Notes: generated by a model from the sequence alone, not told the origin. 53,401 nucleotides of DNA from Bradyrhizobium jicamae (GCF_001440395.1 NZ_LLXZ01000234.1:1-53401); one strand, 5' to 3'; positions 42,690 to 51,855 are shown, counted from the first letter of the stretch. Program-made: numbers and translations.

Positions 42690-43655
42690 TCACCCCGGCA
42701 CGCCTCTATTCCTCAGCACGAAACACGCCCCGCCCGCCTTGCGGATGCTGTTGCAGAGGCCGTCGGCCTCGCCGCGCGTGTCGGCGCCGAAGCGCACCTG
42801 GTAGAACGTCGCCGGGCCGCGACTGCGCAGGCGCGAGGTGAGGATCGAGGGATCGCGATTGCCGATCACGCTCGAAAGGCGCGAGACCGCGCGCCCATAC
42901 ATCGCCAGCGCCTTGTCGCGGGAAAAGCCGGCGGCAAGCTGCACGCCCCATTGCTTTGCGGCGCCGAGCTTCACGCGCTCCTCCAGCCCGGCGACGAAGG
43001 GATTGGGCGCCTGTTTCAGGAGCGCCATCAATTCGCGGCAACTCGATGCCGGGATGCGTTCGGGCTGTTTGCCGCCCTTTCCCGCTCTTGCCCAATCCTC
43101 CACCGTGGAGCCGGTAATGGCGAGCACGTAGCTGCGCGTTTCCTGCGGCATCGGCCCGGTGCCGGCAAGCCACTCCTGCACCCGGCGCGGACCGGCATTG
43201 TAGGCGGCCGCCGCGAGCCCCAGATTGCCGAACTGCTGGCGCAGCTCGGCGAGGAACTCCGCCGACTTCGGCAGCGCCTGCACCGGGTTGAAGGGATCAA
43301 GCAGACCGCGCTCGTTCGCGGTCCCCGGCATGAACTGCGCGATGCCCTGCGCGCGCTCGCCGCTGCGCGTCACCGGCCCTATCGCACCCGGCTGAAAGCG
43401 GCTCTCCTGCCAGATCACGCGGGCGAAAAATTCCAGCGGCAGGTTCGACTCCCGCGCCGCCGATTCAATCATCAGGCACATCGCCTCCCGCGCCTCGCTT
43501 TCGCGCGCCGGCGCGTCCGCCTTCCGGATCGCGGTCGCGCTCGACCGGGTAGCTTCGCCCGCATCCTCGGCGATGGCGCTCGCAAGCGAGGCCAAGAGCA
43601 ACACAGTGAGCGACACCGCGCACCCCAGGGCGCGAAGAAACCGACCTCTTGGCAT
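42690..43655 (-). CDS. Lytic transglycosylase with C-terminal SPOR-like domain
   Basis: Cleaves the MurNAc-GlcNAc bond of peptidoglycan with formation of anhydro-muramic acid. The 321-residue protein has a signal sequence (ALGCAVSLTVLLLASLASAI), the catalytic Glu in VIWQESRFQPGAIGP, AQGIAQFMPGTANERGL, and AAYNAGPRRVQEWL, all of the SLT family. The C-terminal part (ATFYQVRFGADTRGEADGLC) looks like a SPOR domain, which binds denuded septal glycan. The ATG at 43655 is favoured; a TTG at 43667 is possible. Periplasmic. Confidence 0.92.
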   Translation of the reverse strand: MPRGRFLRALGCAVSLTVLLLASLASAIAEDAGEATRSSATAIRKADAPARESEAREAMCLMIESAARESNLPLEFFARVIWQESRFQPGAIGPVTRSGERAQGIAQFMPGTANERGLLDPFNPVQALPKSAEFLAELRQQFGNLGLAAAAYNAGPRRVQEWLAGTGPMPQETRSYVLAITGSTVEDWARAGKGGKQPERIPASSCRELMALLKQAPNPFVAGLEERVKLGAAKQWGVQLAAGFSRDKALAMYGRAVSRLSSVIGNRDPSILTSRLRSRGPATFYQVRFGADTRGEADGLCNSIRKAGGACFVLRNRGVPG

Positions 43656-43888
43656 GGCTGTTCGCAATCCGGGAAGCGTATTGCGGGAAAACGTTAAGTC
43701 AAACGATCATAGCTTGCAGGTGATCCACCGTTCGAGTGCCGTTCACGGCCTTTTTGCACTGCAATTGCCCGGAAATCCCGGCTTTCGGAACCCCCGTTAA
43801 TTTACGTTAATGCCGCATTTTGCGCCGGGCGGACTTCTACACGGAGCAAAGCGGGGTAAAACTCTCCCTGTTTGCTGGGAGATTTTCA

Positions 43889-44245
43889 ATGCAGGATCGA
43901 CGCGAGAGCGTGCGCGATAAAGTGATGTATGGCGGCGTCGCCGAGATCGGCGAACGCGGCGCGACGCGCGAATGCATCGTCCGCAACATCTCCGACCGCG
44001 GTGCGACCATCGAGTTCAGCAATGACGTCCAGTTGCCGAGGGAGCAGCTCTCGCTGCGCATCGCGCGCAAGGGTCGCTCCTTCCTCGCCAAGGTGATCTG
44101 GTGGCGCGACAATTTCGTCGGCGTCGCATTCCGGGCGGAAAGCCCGGCCGAGCCGGTCTCCGATATCGAGGAGCGGCTGCGCAAAAGCGAGATCAAGAAG
44201 CGGCAGCTCCAGCGCCAGATCGACGAACTGCTCGGCCAACGCTGA
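43889..44245 (+). CDS. PilZ domain c-di-GMP receptor protein
   Basis: A 118-residue single-domain protein. The c-di-GMP-binding motifs are present: RRESVR (RxxxR) near the N-terminus and NISDRGATIEF (D/NxSxxG). A C-terminal helix rich in Lys, Arg and Gln (KSEIKKRQLQRQIDELLGQR) looks like a coiled coil. It is a candidate reader of c-di-GMP made by PleD. The ATG at 43889 has GGGAG eight bases upstream; a longer reading from 43820 lacks one. Confidence 0.9.
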   Translation: MQDRRESVRDKVMYGGVAEIGERGATRECIVRNISDRGATIEFSNDVQLPREQLSLRIARKGRSFLAKVIWWRDNFVGVAFRAESPAEPVSDIEERLRKSEIKKRQLQRQIDELLGQR

Positions 44246-44325
44246 AGACCCTCAGGGGGCCCTGACATTCAATGGTGAATATGTCGTGGCCGCTCAGACG
44301 GTAGTTTGGCCGGGCAGCCAGGCAG

Positions 44326-44358
44326 CAAAAAGCCGGCGGTCTTGCGACACGCCGGCTC
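44326..44358 (-). terminator. Rho-independent terminator of clpA
   Basis: AGCCGGCG and CGCCGGCT form an 8-base stem; on the minus strand the hairpin is followed by a TTTTT run, about 20 bases beyond the clpA stop. Confidence 0.85.
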
Positions 44359-44379
44359 TTCGTTTTGAACTGAGGCCGC

Positions 44380-46788
44380 TTACACCTTGACCAGCGGACC
44401 CTTGGAGGCCGGCCCCTTGGAGCCGCCGCCACCGCCCCCGTTGGGGCCGCCCGGCTTCGGCTTGCGCTTGCGCGACACCGGCAGCTTTTCCGGCTTCGGC
44501 GTGACCGGCCCCTCGACGAATTCGAAGCCGATCTTGTCCTTGTCCTCGGCGTCCTTGACCAGCACGACGCGGACATGGCCGCCGCCCTTGAGCTGACCAA
44601 ACAGCACCTCATCCGCCAGCGGCTTCTTGATGTGCTCCTGGATCACGCGGGCCATCGGCCGCGCGCCCATCTGCTCGTCATAGCCATGCTCGATCAGCCA
44701 GGCCTTGGCGGGCTCCGACAGCTCGATGGTGACGTCGCGGTCGGCGAGCTGCGCCTCGAGCTGCAGCACGAACTTCTCGACCACCATGCCGATGACGTCG
44801 GCATTGAGATGGGCGAACGAGACGATCGCGTCCAGCCGGTTGCGGAACTCGGGCGCGAACTGGCGGTTGATCGCCTCATGGTCGTCGCCTTCCCGCTTGT
44901 TGCGCGTGAAGCCGAAGGCCTGGCGCGCCAGATCGGCGGCACCCGCGTTCGTGGTCATGATCAGGATCACGTTGCGGAAGTTGACCTGCTTGCCGTTGTG
45001 GTCGGTCAAGCGGCCGTGGTCCATGATCTGCAGCAGCACGTTGTAGAGATCGGGATGCGCCTTCTCGATTTCGTCGAGCAGCACCACGCAATGCGGATGC
45101 TGGTCCACGCCATCGGTCAGGAGACCGCCCTGGTCGAAGCCGACATAGCCGGGAGGCGCGCCGATCAGCCGCGACACCGTGTGCCGTTCCATATATTCGG
45201 ACATGTCGAAGCGCAGCAGCTCGACGCCGAGCGAGGCCGCAAGCTGTTTTGCCACTTCGGTCTTGCCAACGCCGGTGGGACCGGAGAACAGGTAGGAGCC
45301 GATCGGCTTCTCCGGCTCGCGCAAGCCGGCGCGCGCAAGCTTGATCGACGCCGACAGCGACTCGATCGCCTTGTCCTGGCCGAACACCACGCGCTTCAAG
45401 GTCTGCTCGAGATGCTTCAGCACTTCGGCATCGTCCTTCGACACGCTCTTGGGCGGAATCCGCGCCATGGTCGCGATCGTGGTCTCGATTTCCTTGATGC
45501 CGATGGTCTTCTTGCGCCGGTTCTCGGCGACCAGCATCTGCGCTGCGCCCGACTCGTCGATCACGTCGATCGCCTTGTCCGGCAGCTTGCGGTCATGAAT
45601 GTAGCGCGACGACAGCTGCACCGCCGCCTCGATCGCCTCGTTGGTGTACTTCAGGCGATGATAGTCCTCGAAATAGGGTTTGAGGCCCTTGAGGATCGCA
45701 ATCGCGTCTTCCACCGTCGGCTCGTTGACGTCGATCTTCTGGAAGCGCCGCACCAGCGCGCGGTCCTTCTCGAAATGCTGACGGTATTCCTTGTAGGTCG
45801 TCGAACCCATGCAGCGGATCGTGCCCGAAGCCAGCGCCGGCTTGAGCAGGTTGGACGCGTCCATCGCGCCGCCGGAGGTGGCGCCGGCGCCGATCACGGT
45901 GTGAATTTCGTCGATGAACAGGATGGCGTTCGGATGCGCCTCCAGTTCCTTCAGCACCTGCTTCAGGCGCTCCTCGAAATCGCCGCGGTAGCGCGTGCCG
46001 GCGAGCAGCGTACCCATGTCGAGCGAGAACACGGTGGCGGCCGCCAGCACTTCCGGCACTTCGGAATCGACGATGCGCTTGGCAAGCCCTTCCGCAATCG
46101 CAGTCTTGCCGACGCCGGCCTCGCCCACGAACAGCGGATTGTTCTTCTGGCGGCGGCACAGCACCTGGATCGCGCGGTTGATCTCGGAATTGCGCCCGAT
46201 CACCGGATCGATCTTGCCGTCGCGCGCCTTCTTGTTGAGGTTGACGCAATAGGTCTCCAGCGCCTCGCCCTTCTTCTTGGCGTCCTCGTTGCCCTTGGTC
46301 TCGGTCTCCTCGTCGACGCCGCGAACAGGGCGCGCCTCGGAGACGCCCGGCCGCTTGGCGATGCCGTGGCTGATGTAGTTGACGGCGTCATACCGCGTCA
46401 TGTCCTGCTCCTGCAGGAAATAGGCGGCGTGGCTTTCGCGCTCAGCGAAGATCGCGATCAGCACGTTGGCGCCGGTCACTTCCTCGCGACCGGAGGACTG
46501 GACGTGAATCACCGCGCGCTGGATCACGCGCTGGAATCCGGCGGTCGGCTTGGCGTCATCGGCGCCGTCGGTCACCAGATTTTCGAATTCCGTTTCGAGA
46601 TAATTGACAAGGCTGGTGCGCAGCTTGTCGAGATCGACGCTGCAGGCACGCATCACCGCGGCCGCATCCGAGTCATCGATCAGCGACAGCAGAAGATGTT
46701 CGAGCGTCGCATATTGATGGTGACGCTCGTTTGCAATCGCCAGCGCACGATGCAGGGATTGTTCAAGGCTTTGGGAAAAAGTTGGCAT
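44380..46788 (-). CDS. clpA: ATP-dependent Clp protease ATP-binding subunit ClpA
   Basis: An AAA+ unfoldase that feeds ClpP. The 802 residues carry the N-domain (FSQSLEQSLHRALAIANERH), D1 with Walker A VGEAGVGKTAIAEGLA and Walker B ILFIDEIHTV, and D2 with SGPTGVGKTEVAKQLA and VVLLDEIEKAHPDL. The ClpP-binding loop is probably the IGF tripeptide in DKIGFEFVEGP. The last 45 residues are a Pro/Lys/Gly tail that includes GGGGGGSKGP, longer than in E. coli (758 residues). ClpS, its adaptor, is encoded 257 bases upstream on the same strand. Confidence 0.96.
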   Translation of the reverse strand: MPTFSQSLEQSLHRALAIANERHHQYATLEHLLLSLIDDSDAAAVMRACSVDLDKLRTSLVNYLETEFENLVTDGADDAKPTAGFQRVIQRAVIHVQSSGREEVTGANVLIAIFAERESHAAYFLQEQDMTRYDAVNYISHGIAKRPGVSEARPVRGVDEETETKGNEDAKKKGEALETYCVNLNKKARDGKIDPVIGRNSEINRAIQVLCRRQKNNPLFVGEAGVGKTAIAEGLAKRIVDSEVPEVLAAATVFSLDMGTLLAGTRYRGDFEERLKQVLKELEAHPNAILFIDEIHTVIGAGATSGGAMDASNLLKPALASGTIRCMGSTTYKEYRQHFEKDRALVRRFQKIDVNEPTVEDAIAILKGLKPYFEDYHRLKYTNEAIEAAVQLSSRYIHDRKLPDKAIDVIDESGAAQMLVAENRRKKTIGIKEIETTIATMARIPPKSVSKDDAEVLKHLEQTLKRVVFGQDKAIESLSASIKLARAGLREPEKPIGSYLFSGPTGVGKTEVAKQLAASLGVELLRFDMSEYMERHTVSRLIGAPPGYVGFDQGGLLTDGVDQHPHCVVLLDEIEKAHPDLYNVLLQIMDHGRLTDHNGKQVNFRNVILIMTTNAGAADLARQAFGFTRNKREGDDHEAINRQFAPEFRNRLDAIVSFAHLNADVIGMVVEKFVLQLEAQLADRDVTIELSEPAKAWLIEHGYDEQMGARPMARVIQEHIKKPLADEVLFGQLKGGGHVRVVLVKDAEDKDKIGFEFVEGPVTPKPEKLPVSRKRKPKPGGPNGGGGGGSKGPASKGPLVKV

Positions 46789-47045
46789 TCTCGTCCTCTA
46801 TGGCCCCTCGGTCATCATGATCGCCATTACCCGGTGAGGCAACAACAACCTTCGTCATCCCCTGTCACATAGTGTCATATAGTTACGCACGATCGTGGCG
46901 AAAGACCGGTTCCGCAAGCGTGGTTTTCCTCTAAATTTGCGCGCCACGGCTGTACCCCTCCCCCGAAAAATCACGGGGAAAACGGCAAGCACCGAACAAT
47001 GCAAGACCCGTTCCTTTGTTCAGCCGGGTCGAGCGCCACGCGCGG

Positions 47046-47378
47046 TTATTTTTTTTCCATCACGCATTGCAGGGGATGCTGATGCTTGCGCGCAAAATCC
47101 ATGACCTGCGTCACTTTGGTCTCGGCAATCTCGTAGGTGAACACGCCGCACTCACCGATCCCGTGGTGATGGACATGGAGCATGATCTTGGTGGCCGCCT
47201 CGGCGTCCTTCTGGAAGAACTTCTCCAGCACGTGAACGACGAACTCCATCGGCGTGTAGTCGTCGTTCAGAATGAGGACGCGATAGAGGTTCGGACGCTT
47301 GGTCTTCGGCTTGACCTTGGTGATGACCGACGTCGACGGTCCGCTGGTTCCGGCGTTGCGGTTCTCGTCATTGCCCAT
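47046..47378 (-). CDS. clpS: ClpS adaptor protein
   Basis: Recognises N-degron substrates and delivers them to ClpA. The 110-residue protein has a flexible N-terminal tail (MGNDENRNAGTSGPSTSVIT), then PNLYRVLILNDDYTPMEFVV and HVHHHGIGECGVFTYEIAET, with the substrate-pocket residues of the N-degron family (NDD and the His-rich helix). The ATG at 47378 gives a family-length tail; an in-frame ATG at 47444 would add 22 residues. It lies upstream of clpA, separated by 257 bases that hold no gene. Confidence 0.92.
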   Translation of the reverse strand: MGNDENRNAGTSGPSTSVITKVKPKTKRPNLYRVLILNDDYTPMEFVVHVLEKFFQKDAEAATKIMLHVHHHGIGECGVFTYEIAETKVTQVMDFARKHQHPLQCVMEKK

Positions 47379-47886
47379 TCGGGGAGCAGAAGCAGATGAC
47401 GTTGCCGGTACGGGCGAACAAGCTTTGAAGGTTGACTGCAACATGGCTCAGGGCGTTCGAATTCCACAGGGGTGATGACGGGAAAGCACATCCTGGCTCG
47501 CTCGCGATCGGCTCTGGCATGAGCCACCGCCTCGTACCCAGCAACGCAGTTTTCCAGATCGCCGCTCCCGGTCCGATCCGTTGACCGGATCGGCATCTGG
47601 AATATGGGTCCGCCGCTGGATCACCGCAAGCGCATTGATGCTGCCCTGGCGCGACCCGCGACCGGCCCGATTCCCGGCTCGGCTATCCGGGCCAAGGTTA
47701 ATCGTTTCTGCCGGATTTGACAAAGGACCGTAGTGGGCCGTTTAGCCGCCGTTGACGATAACGGGCTGTTTTGGAGGCCGCTCGGGCAGTGCACGGGCTT
47801 TGACCCGTTTTTTGCGGAACCGGTTTACCGCCTGTTCAGCGGCTCGGGCGGAAATGTCTGGCAGAAACCACATTTGCGGTGAGGCC
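47379..47886. other. Gap between clpS and the TadG-like gene
   Basis: About 510 bases with no convincing gene. It must contain promoters for both divergent genes. A TTGACA at 47717-47722 is a -35 candidate, with only a weak -10 (CGTTTA, 47739-47744). A short hairpin (ACGGG, CTTTGA, CCCGT) and a T run at 47793-47813 look like a weak terminator or attenuator. Confidence 0.45.
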
Positions 47887-49251
47887 ATGCTCAATACAGT
47901 CGTATTCCGTCGCATTCGCACGGCTGCACGCCGGTTCGCCGGCGCCAAGGACGGTAACATCGCGATCCTGTTCGGGATCGCGGTCATCCCGATCATCAGC
48001 TTCGTCGGCGCGGCGGTCGACTACACCCGCGCCAACAGCGCCCGCTCCTCGATGCAGGCCGCTCTCGATTCGACCGCCCTGATGCTGTCGAAGGACCTGA
48101 CCGAGGGCACGATCACCGCCTCCCAGATCTCGGCGAAGGCAGACGCGTATTTCAGGGCCCTCTACACCAACAATGAAGCCAAGTCGATCTCGATCACCGC
48201 GACCTACACCGCGGCCAGCGGCAACGGGTCGACCATCCTGGTCAAGGGTTCGGGCTCCATCGACACCGGTTTCATGCGGGTCGTCGGCTTCCCGACCATG
48301 GACTTCAATACCAGTTCCACCTCGGTCTGGGGCAACGTGCGCATGCGGGTCGCGCTGGCGCTCGACGTCACGGGGTCGATGAACGATGACGGCAAGATGA
48401 CCGCGATGAAGCCGGCCGCCAAGGCATTGATCGACCAGATCGCCGCCCTCGCCAAGAACCCGGGCGACATCTACATTTCGCTCATTCCATTCGCCAAGGA
48501 CGTCAATGTCGGCGCCAGCAACTACAACCAAAGCTGGATCAACTGGACCGAGTGGGACAGCGACAACAGGAACCTTGGTTACTGCAGCAATAGCTACTAC
48601 ACAACGAGGCGATCCTGCAGGGACAACGGATTCATCTGGACCCTGGATCACAGCCGATGGAACGGTTGCGTGACCGATCGCGACGAGAACTACGACAAGA
48701 CGAACACCACGCCGACCTCCAACACGTCGCTTCCGTCCACCCAGTTCTACGCCGAGCAATACGATGCTTGCCCGGCGCAACTGATGGCCCTTACCTATGA
48801 TTTCACCGCCCTGAAGGCCAAGGTCGACACCCTCACTCCGAACGGCGGCACCAACCAGACGATCGGCATCGCCTGGGGATGGCAATCCCTCACCCAGGGC
48901 GCGCCGCTCAATGCACCGGCGGAAGATTCCAACTACACCTACAAGAAAGTGCTGATCGTGATGTCCGACGGTCTGAACACGCAGGATCGCTGGCCGTCAC
49001 ACGGGGATGGCCAGCAACAGTTCAATGGCGCGATCGACGCCCGTCAGAGGACCCAGTGCGACAACATCAAGGCTCAGGGCATCATCGTCTACACGATGCA
49101 CGTCAACACCAGAAACGATCCGACTTCGGCGGTTCTGAAGTATTGTGCCAGCGGTGACGACAAGTTCTCCACCGTGACGTCCTCGAGCCAGATCGCGACG
49201 GCTTTCACCGCGATCGGAACGTCGCTCTCGAAGCTGCGCGTCTATCGATAG
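47887..49251 (+). CDS. TadG-like pilus-assembly protein with vWA domain
   Basis: A 454-residue envelope protein. The N-terminus has a basic stretch, then one hydrophobic helix (GNIAILFGIAVIPIISFVGA) and AVDYTRANSARSSMQAALDS, the TadE/TadG-like Flp-pilus pattern. A von Willebrand A domain follows with LALDVTGSMNDDG (Asp160 of the metal-binding DxxGS) and VLIVMSDGLNTQD. A Cys-containing insertion (about residues 230-290, GYCSNSYYTTRRSCRDNG) lies inside the vWA domain. It is probably exported and calcium- or magnesium-dependent. No other tad/cpa genes are nearby, so it is an orphan copy. It ends before a strong terminator. Confidence 0.88.
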   Translation: MLNTVVFRRIRTAARRFAGAKDGNIAILFGIAVIPIISFVGAAVDYTRANSARSSMQAALDSTALMLSKDLTEGTITASQISAKADAYFRALYTNNEAKSISITATYTAASGNGSTILVKGSGSIDTGFMRVVGFPTMDFNTSSTSVWGNVRMRVALALDVTGSMNDDGKMTAMKPAAKALIDQIAALAKNPGDIYISLIPFAKDVNVGASNYNQSWINWTEWDSDNRNLGYCSNSYYTTRRSCRDNGFIWTLDHSRWNGCVTDRDENYDKTNTTPTSNTSLPSTQFYAEQYDACPAQLMALTYDFTALKAKVDTLTPNGGTNQTIGIAWGWQSLTQGAPLNAPAEDSNYTYKKVLIVMSDGLNTQDRWPSHGDGQQQFNGAIDARQRTQCDNIKAQGIIVYTMHVNTRNDPTSAVLKYCASGDDKFSTVTSSSQIATAFTAIGTSLSKLRVYR

Positions 49252-49272
49252 TCTCGACAAGCTCCACCAAGG

Positions 49273-49304
49273 AAAAAGCCCGGCCGAAACGGCCGGGCTT
49301 TTTT
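49273..49304. terminator. Bidirectional terminator after the TadG-like gene
   Basis: A 13-base stem (AAAAAGCCCGGCC and GGCCGGGCTTTTT) with a GAAAC loop and T runs on both strands. It also serves the GYD gene converging from the right. Almost identical to the hairpin at 51387-51415. Confidence 0.92.
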
Positions 49305-49468
49305 GTTCCCGGTTTTCACGGCAGCGCTGAGTTGACCAGGGGCGCCGCTGCCTCCGATCATTGTAACCATTGGCTCGACATTCCATGGTGCGCCGCACAA
49401 TTCTTCTGAGGATCGTTGCTCCCTCGTCATGTCCCGCCCGCGTCGAAGCAGCATCGCGAGTTTGGTAT

Positions 49469-49840
49469 TCAATCCTCGCTCGGATCGATCCCTACTCCGT
49501 AGTAATCGGCTCGGCCCGCCGATCTGAACTTCAGGGTAAGCTCGCCTGCCCGCTGGAATGCTTTCGTCGTATCGCTCGCCGTGAGCGCCACGGTGGTGGT
49601 TATGTCCGAAAGGCTTCCGCCGGCCGCGGCGGCAAGCACCGCTGAAATCATCGTGGGCTCATCCGGCGCTTCCGCTATGATCAGCCAATCGTAGGGCCCC
49701 AACGTCAGATACCAACTGATCAGTCGACCGCCGGCGGCCGCGAACAACTCCGCCACCGCCTCGGAACGATCCTCCGGATTCGCTGACATCCCCCTGATGG
49801 CTGCGGCGGTGTAACGCCCCTGCGAAATGTAGATCGTCAT
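49469..49840 (-). CDS. GYD domain protein in the cyclase operon
   Basis: A 123-residue GYD-family protein. It begins MTIYISQGRYTAAAIRGMSA, contains the hallmark LGPYDWLIIAEAPDEPTMIS (GPYD) and VLAAAAGGSLSDITTTVALT, and has a longer C-terminal tail than the 97-residue GYD protein at 28633. AGAGGAG stands six bases before the ATG. It follows the hydrolase-cyclase gene after 21 bases and is almost certainly co-transcribed. The function is unknown; the pairing suggests a role linked to cyclic nucleotide signalling or to the hydrolase reaction. Confidence 0.88.
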   Translation of the reverse strand: MTIYISQGRYTAAAIRGMSANPEDRSEAVAELFAAAGGRLISWYLTLGPYDWLIIAEAPDEPTMISAVLAAAAGGSLSDITTTVALTASDTTKAFQRAGELTLKFRSAGRADYYGVGIDPSED

Positions 49841-49861
49841 GCTGATCTCCTCTGCATTCGT

Positions 49862-51184
49862 TCATTGGGTGGCGGCGAACAATTCCCAGTGACCGGGAAT
49901 ACCTTTGAGTTCGTACGCGCCGCGTTCCGTAAACTTGAGCCCGGCGCCGGCGACAAGATCGGTTACAACGCGCGATACAAGAACTTCGTTTGCGCCGGAA
50001 TGCGCCATCACGCGTGCGGCGGCGTGGACCGCAATCCCGCCGACATCCTGACCCCGCACCTCGATCTCGCCGGTGTGCAGCCCGGCACGCAACGGCAGGC
50101 CGATCTGCTGCGCAGCCACGCCGAAGGCGAGCGCGCAACGCACGGCGCGCCCTGGTCCGTCGAAGGTCGCGAGAATGCCGTCGCCCGTGCTCTTCACAAA
50201 GCTTCCGCGATGCCTCTCGACCGTCTGCTTGGCCAGACGATCGTGACGATCGAGCAGCTCATGCCAGCGCTGATCGCCGACCTCCACGGCCATGCGAGTC
50301 GAGTCGACGATATCGGTGAAGAGAACGGTCGCCAGAACCCGATCCGTTTCGGGAACAGCGCCATCGCGATGTCCGGTAACGAACTCCTCGATATCGCCGA
50401 CCACGCCCTCGCAATGTTCAGCAAAGCACGCGCCATGAGGAAGATCGCCGTACTCGATGTATTTTGCGCCGGGGATAGCGGCGGCAAGCTTTCGACCTTC
50501 AGCTACCGGGACAACCGCGTCGGCGCGACTGTGCAGCACGAGCGCAGGAACCCGCACGCTGGGCAGGATCGACCATACGTCGATCCGACGGTTCATCAAC
50601 ATGAGCGTCTTGAATGCGCCGGGACTGCACGACAGACGTTCCAGCTTGCCCAATAGCGCAATTTCGCGCTCGTTTCCGTCACGGGTCCCGAGCACGCGTT
50701 TCATCGACAGGCCGCTGCCCCATGCTGCGACCGTCGCCGTGACGAAGGCTTCGAACACTTTTTCGCTCCTCCAGGAGTTGGTGTAGCTCCCGACAAGGAC
50801 CAGATGCGATACGCGCTCAGGATACGTCGCCGCGAACAACACGCTCATGGGACTGCCCTCGGAAAACCCAAGCAGCACAGCCCGCTTCGAGCCGACGGTA
50901 TCCATGACGGCGCGAACGTCGTCCATTCGTTCTTCCAATGACGGCACACCGGACACGCGATCCGACAGGCCTTGCCCTCTCTTGTCGAAGGTCATGACGC
51001 GCGCGAATCTGGATAGATGATGCAAGAACGCCGTAAATCCGGGCAGTTCGTGATGGAATTCGACATGGGAAATCGAGCCCGGCACGATGACGATGTCGAG
51101 CGGACCATGCCCCATCGTCTGATAGGCGATACTGATGTCGCCGCTGTGCGCGTAGCGCGTCTCGGGCATACCCAAATCGGTCAT
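49862..51184 (-). CDS. Alpha/beta-hydrolase fused to a class III nucleotide cyclase
   Basis: A 440-residue two-domain protein. The N-terminal hydrolase has a probable triad Ser108 (LLGFSEGSPMS), Asp222 (LHSRADAVVP) and His250 (DLPHGACF). The C-terminal class III cyclase begins near residue 283, with metal ligand Asp291 (VLFTDIVDST) and the second Asp in KSTGDGILATFDG. LRAGLHTGEIEVRGQDVGGI and AVHAAARVMA follow; His replaces the usual Asn, as in many members of this fusion family. No membrane span. The fusion implies that hydrolase substrate binding or turnover may set cyclic nucleotide output (inference). First gene of an operon with the GYD protein. Confidence 0.93.
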   Translation of the reverse strand: MTDLGMPETRYAHSGDISIAYQTMGHGPLDIVIVPGSISHVEFHHELPGFTAFLHHLSRFARVMTFDKRGQGLSDRVSGVPSLEERMDDVRAVMDTVGSKRAVLLGFSEGSPMSVLFAATYPERVSHLVLVGSYTNSWRSEKVFEAFVTATVAAWGSGLSMKRVLGTRDGNEREIALLGKLERLSCSPGAFKTLMLMNRRIDVWSILPSVRVPALVLHSRADAVVPVAEGRKLAAAIPGAKYIEYGDLPHGACFAEHCEGVVGDIEEFVTGHRDGAVPETDRVLATVLFTDIVDSTRMAVEVGDQRWHELLDRHDRLAKQTVERHRGSFVKSTGDGILATFDGPGRAVRCALAFGVAAQQIGLPLRAGLHTGEIEVRGQDVGGIAVHAAARVMAHSGANEVLVSRVVTDLVAGAGLKFTERGAYELKGIPGHWELFAATQ

Positions 51185-51386
51185 GGGTCCCCCAATCTCC
51201 GCCTACACTACCCCGACGACCGATCTGGAACAATCATGCAACCAGGCTTCGCCGACGTGGCCACGCCCTCTCAGCGGAGGACAAAGGTCACCCATAACTC
51301 TGGCGCCTTGCGCCGCGAGATCGAGAATTCGTATGCCCTGCACTTTCGATGATGGCGACGCCATGCATCGGCGTCCCATCGCAAAG

Positions 51387-51415
51387 AAAAAGCCCGGCCG
51401 AAACGGCCGGGCTTT
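51387..51415 (-). terminator. Terminator of the phasin gene
   Basis: AAAAAGCCCGGCC, GAAAC, GGCCGGGCTTT: the same stem and loop as at 49273-49304. Minus-strand reading places the T run after the stem, about 30 bases past the phasin stop. Confidence 0.9.
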
Positions 51416-51444
51416 CTTATTTCGAAGTCGAAATCGCGAACGGA

Positions 51445-51786
51445 TTAGTGCGAAGCCGGGTTGAACTTCGCGACCAGGCCTTCGTAGGGCTTGAAGGTCT
51501 GCTTGGCGAGATCGGTGTAGAGGCCGGCGATCTTCTGAGATTCCGCGACGAAGGTCTCGTAGGACGAACGCGCGTATTCGGTCTGCGCTTCGAGCGCCTT
51601 GTCCAGCGACTTCACGCCGGAAAGCTTTTCGACGAACGACTTGGTGTCTTCGAACGACTTCTTGGCGTAGTCGCCGTAAGCGGTCGCGATCGCCTGAACG
51701 CCGCTCTGCAGGTTGCTCGCGGAGGCGGCAACCGATTCAAGATGCTCTTTGCCGTAGTTCTGAATGTCTTCAACTTTGACCATCAT
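51445..51786 (-). CDS. Phasin family protein
   Basis: A 113-residue amphipathic helical protein (VEDIQNYGKEHLESVAASAS, QSGVQAIATAYGDYAKKSFE, YETFVAESQKIAGLYTDLAK). This is the phasin pattern: such proteins coat polyhydroxybutyrate granules and control their number and size. The ATG at 51786 has AAAGGA upstream. Two perfect palindromes at 51856-51899, upstream of the start, fit binding by a PHB-responsive repressor such as PhaR. Downstream is the shared terminator hairpin. Confidence 0.9.
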   Translation of the reverse strand: MMVKVEDIQNYGKEHLESVAASASNLQSGVQAIATAYGDYAKKSFEDTKSFVEKLSGVKSLDKALEAQTEYARSSYETFVAESQKIAGLYTDLAKQTFKPYEGLVAKFNPASH

Positions 51787-51855
51787 GGAGTCCTTTCCCA
51801 GACTGCAGGTGCAACTGATTGCCGGGAGGCCCGGCTCCCTGACACCACCCTTATA

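Noticed and set aside
44575..46872. A 765-residue open frame opposite clpA
   Set aside because: It is the antisense shadow of a certain gene in GC-rich DNA; the translation is rich in Arg, His and Leu with no recognisable domain.
47448..47723. A 91-residue minus-strand frame upstream of clpS
   Set aside because: Arg/Ser/Gly-rich with no domain or ribosome site; more likely promoter DNA.
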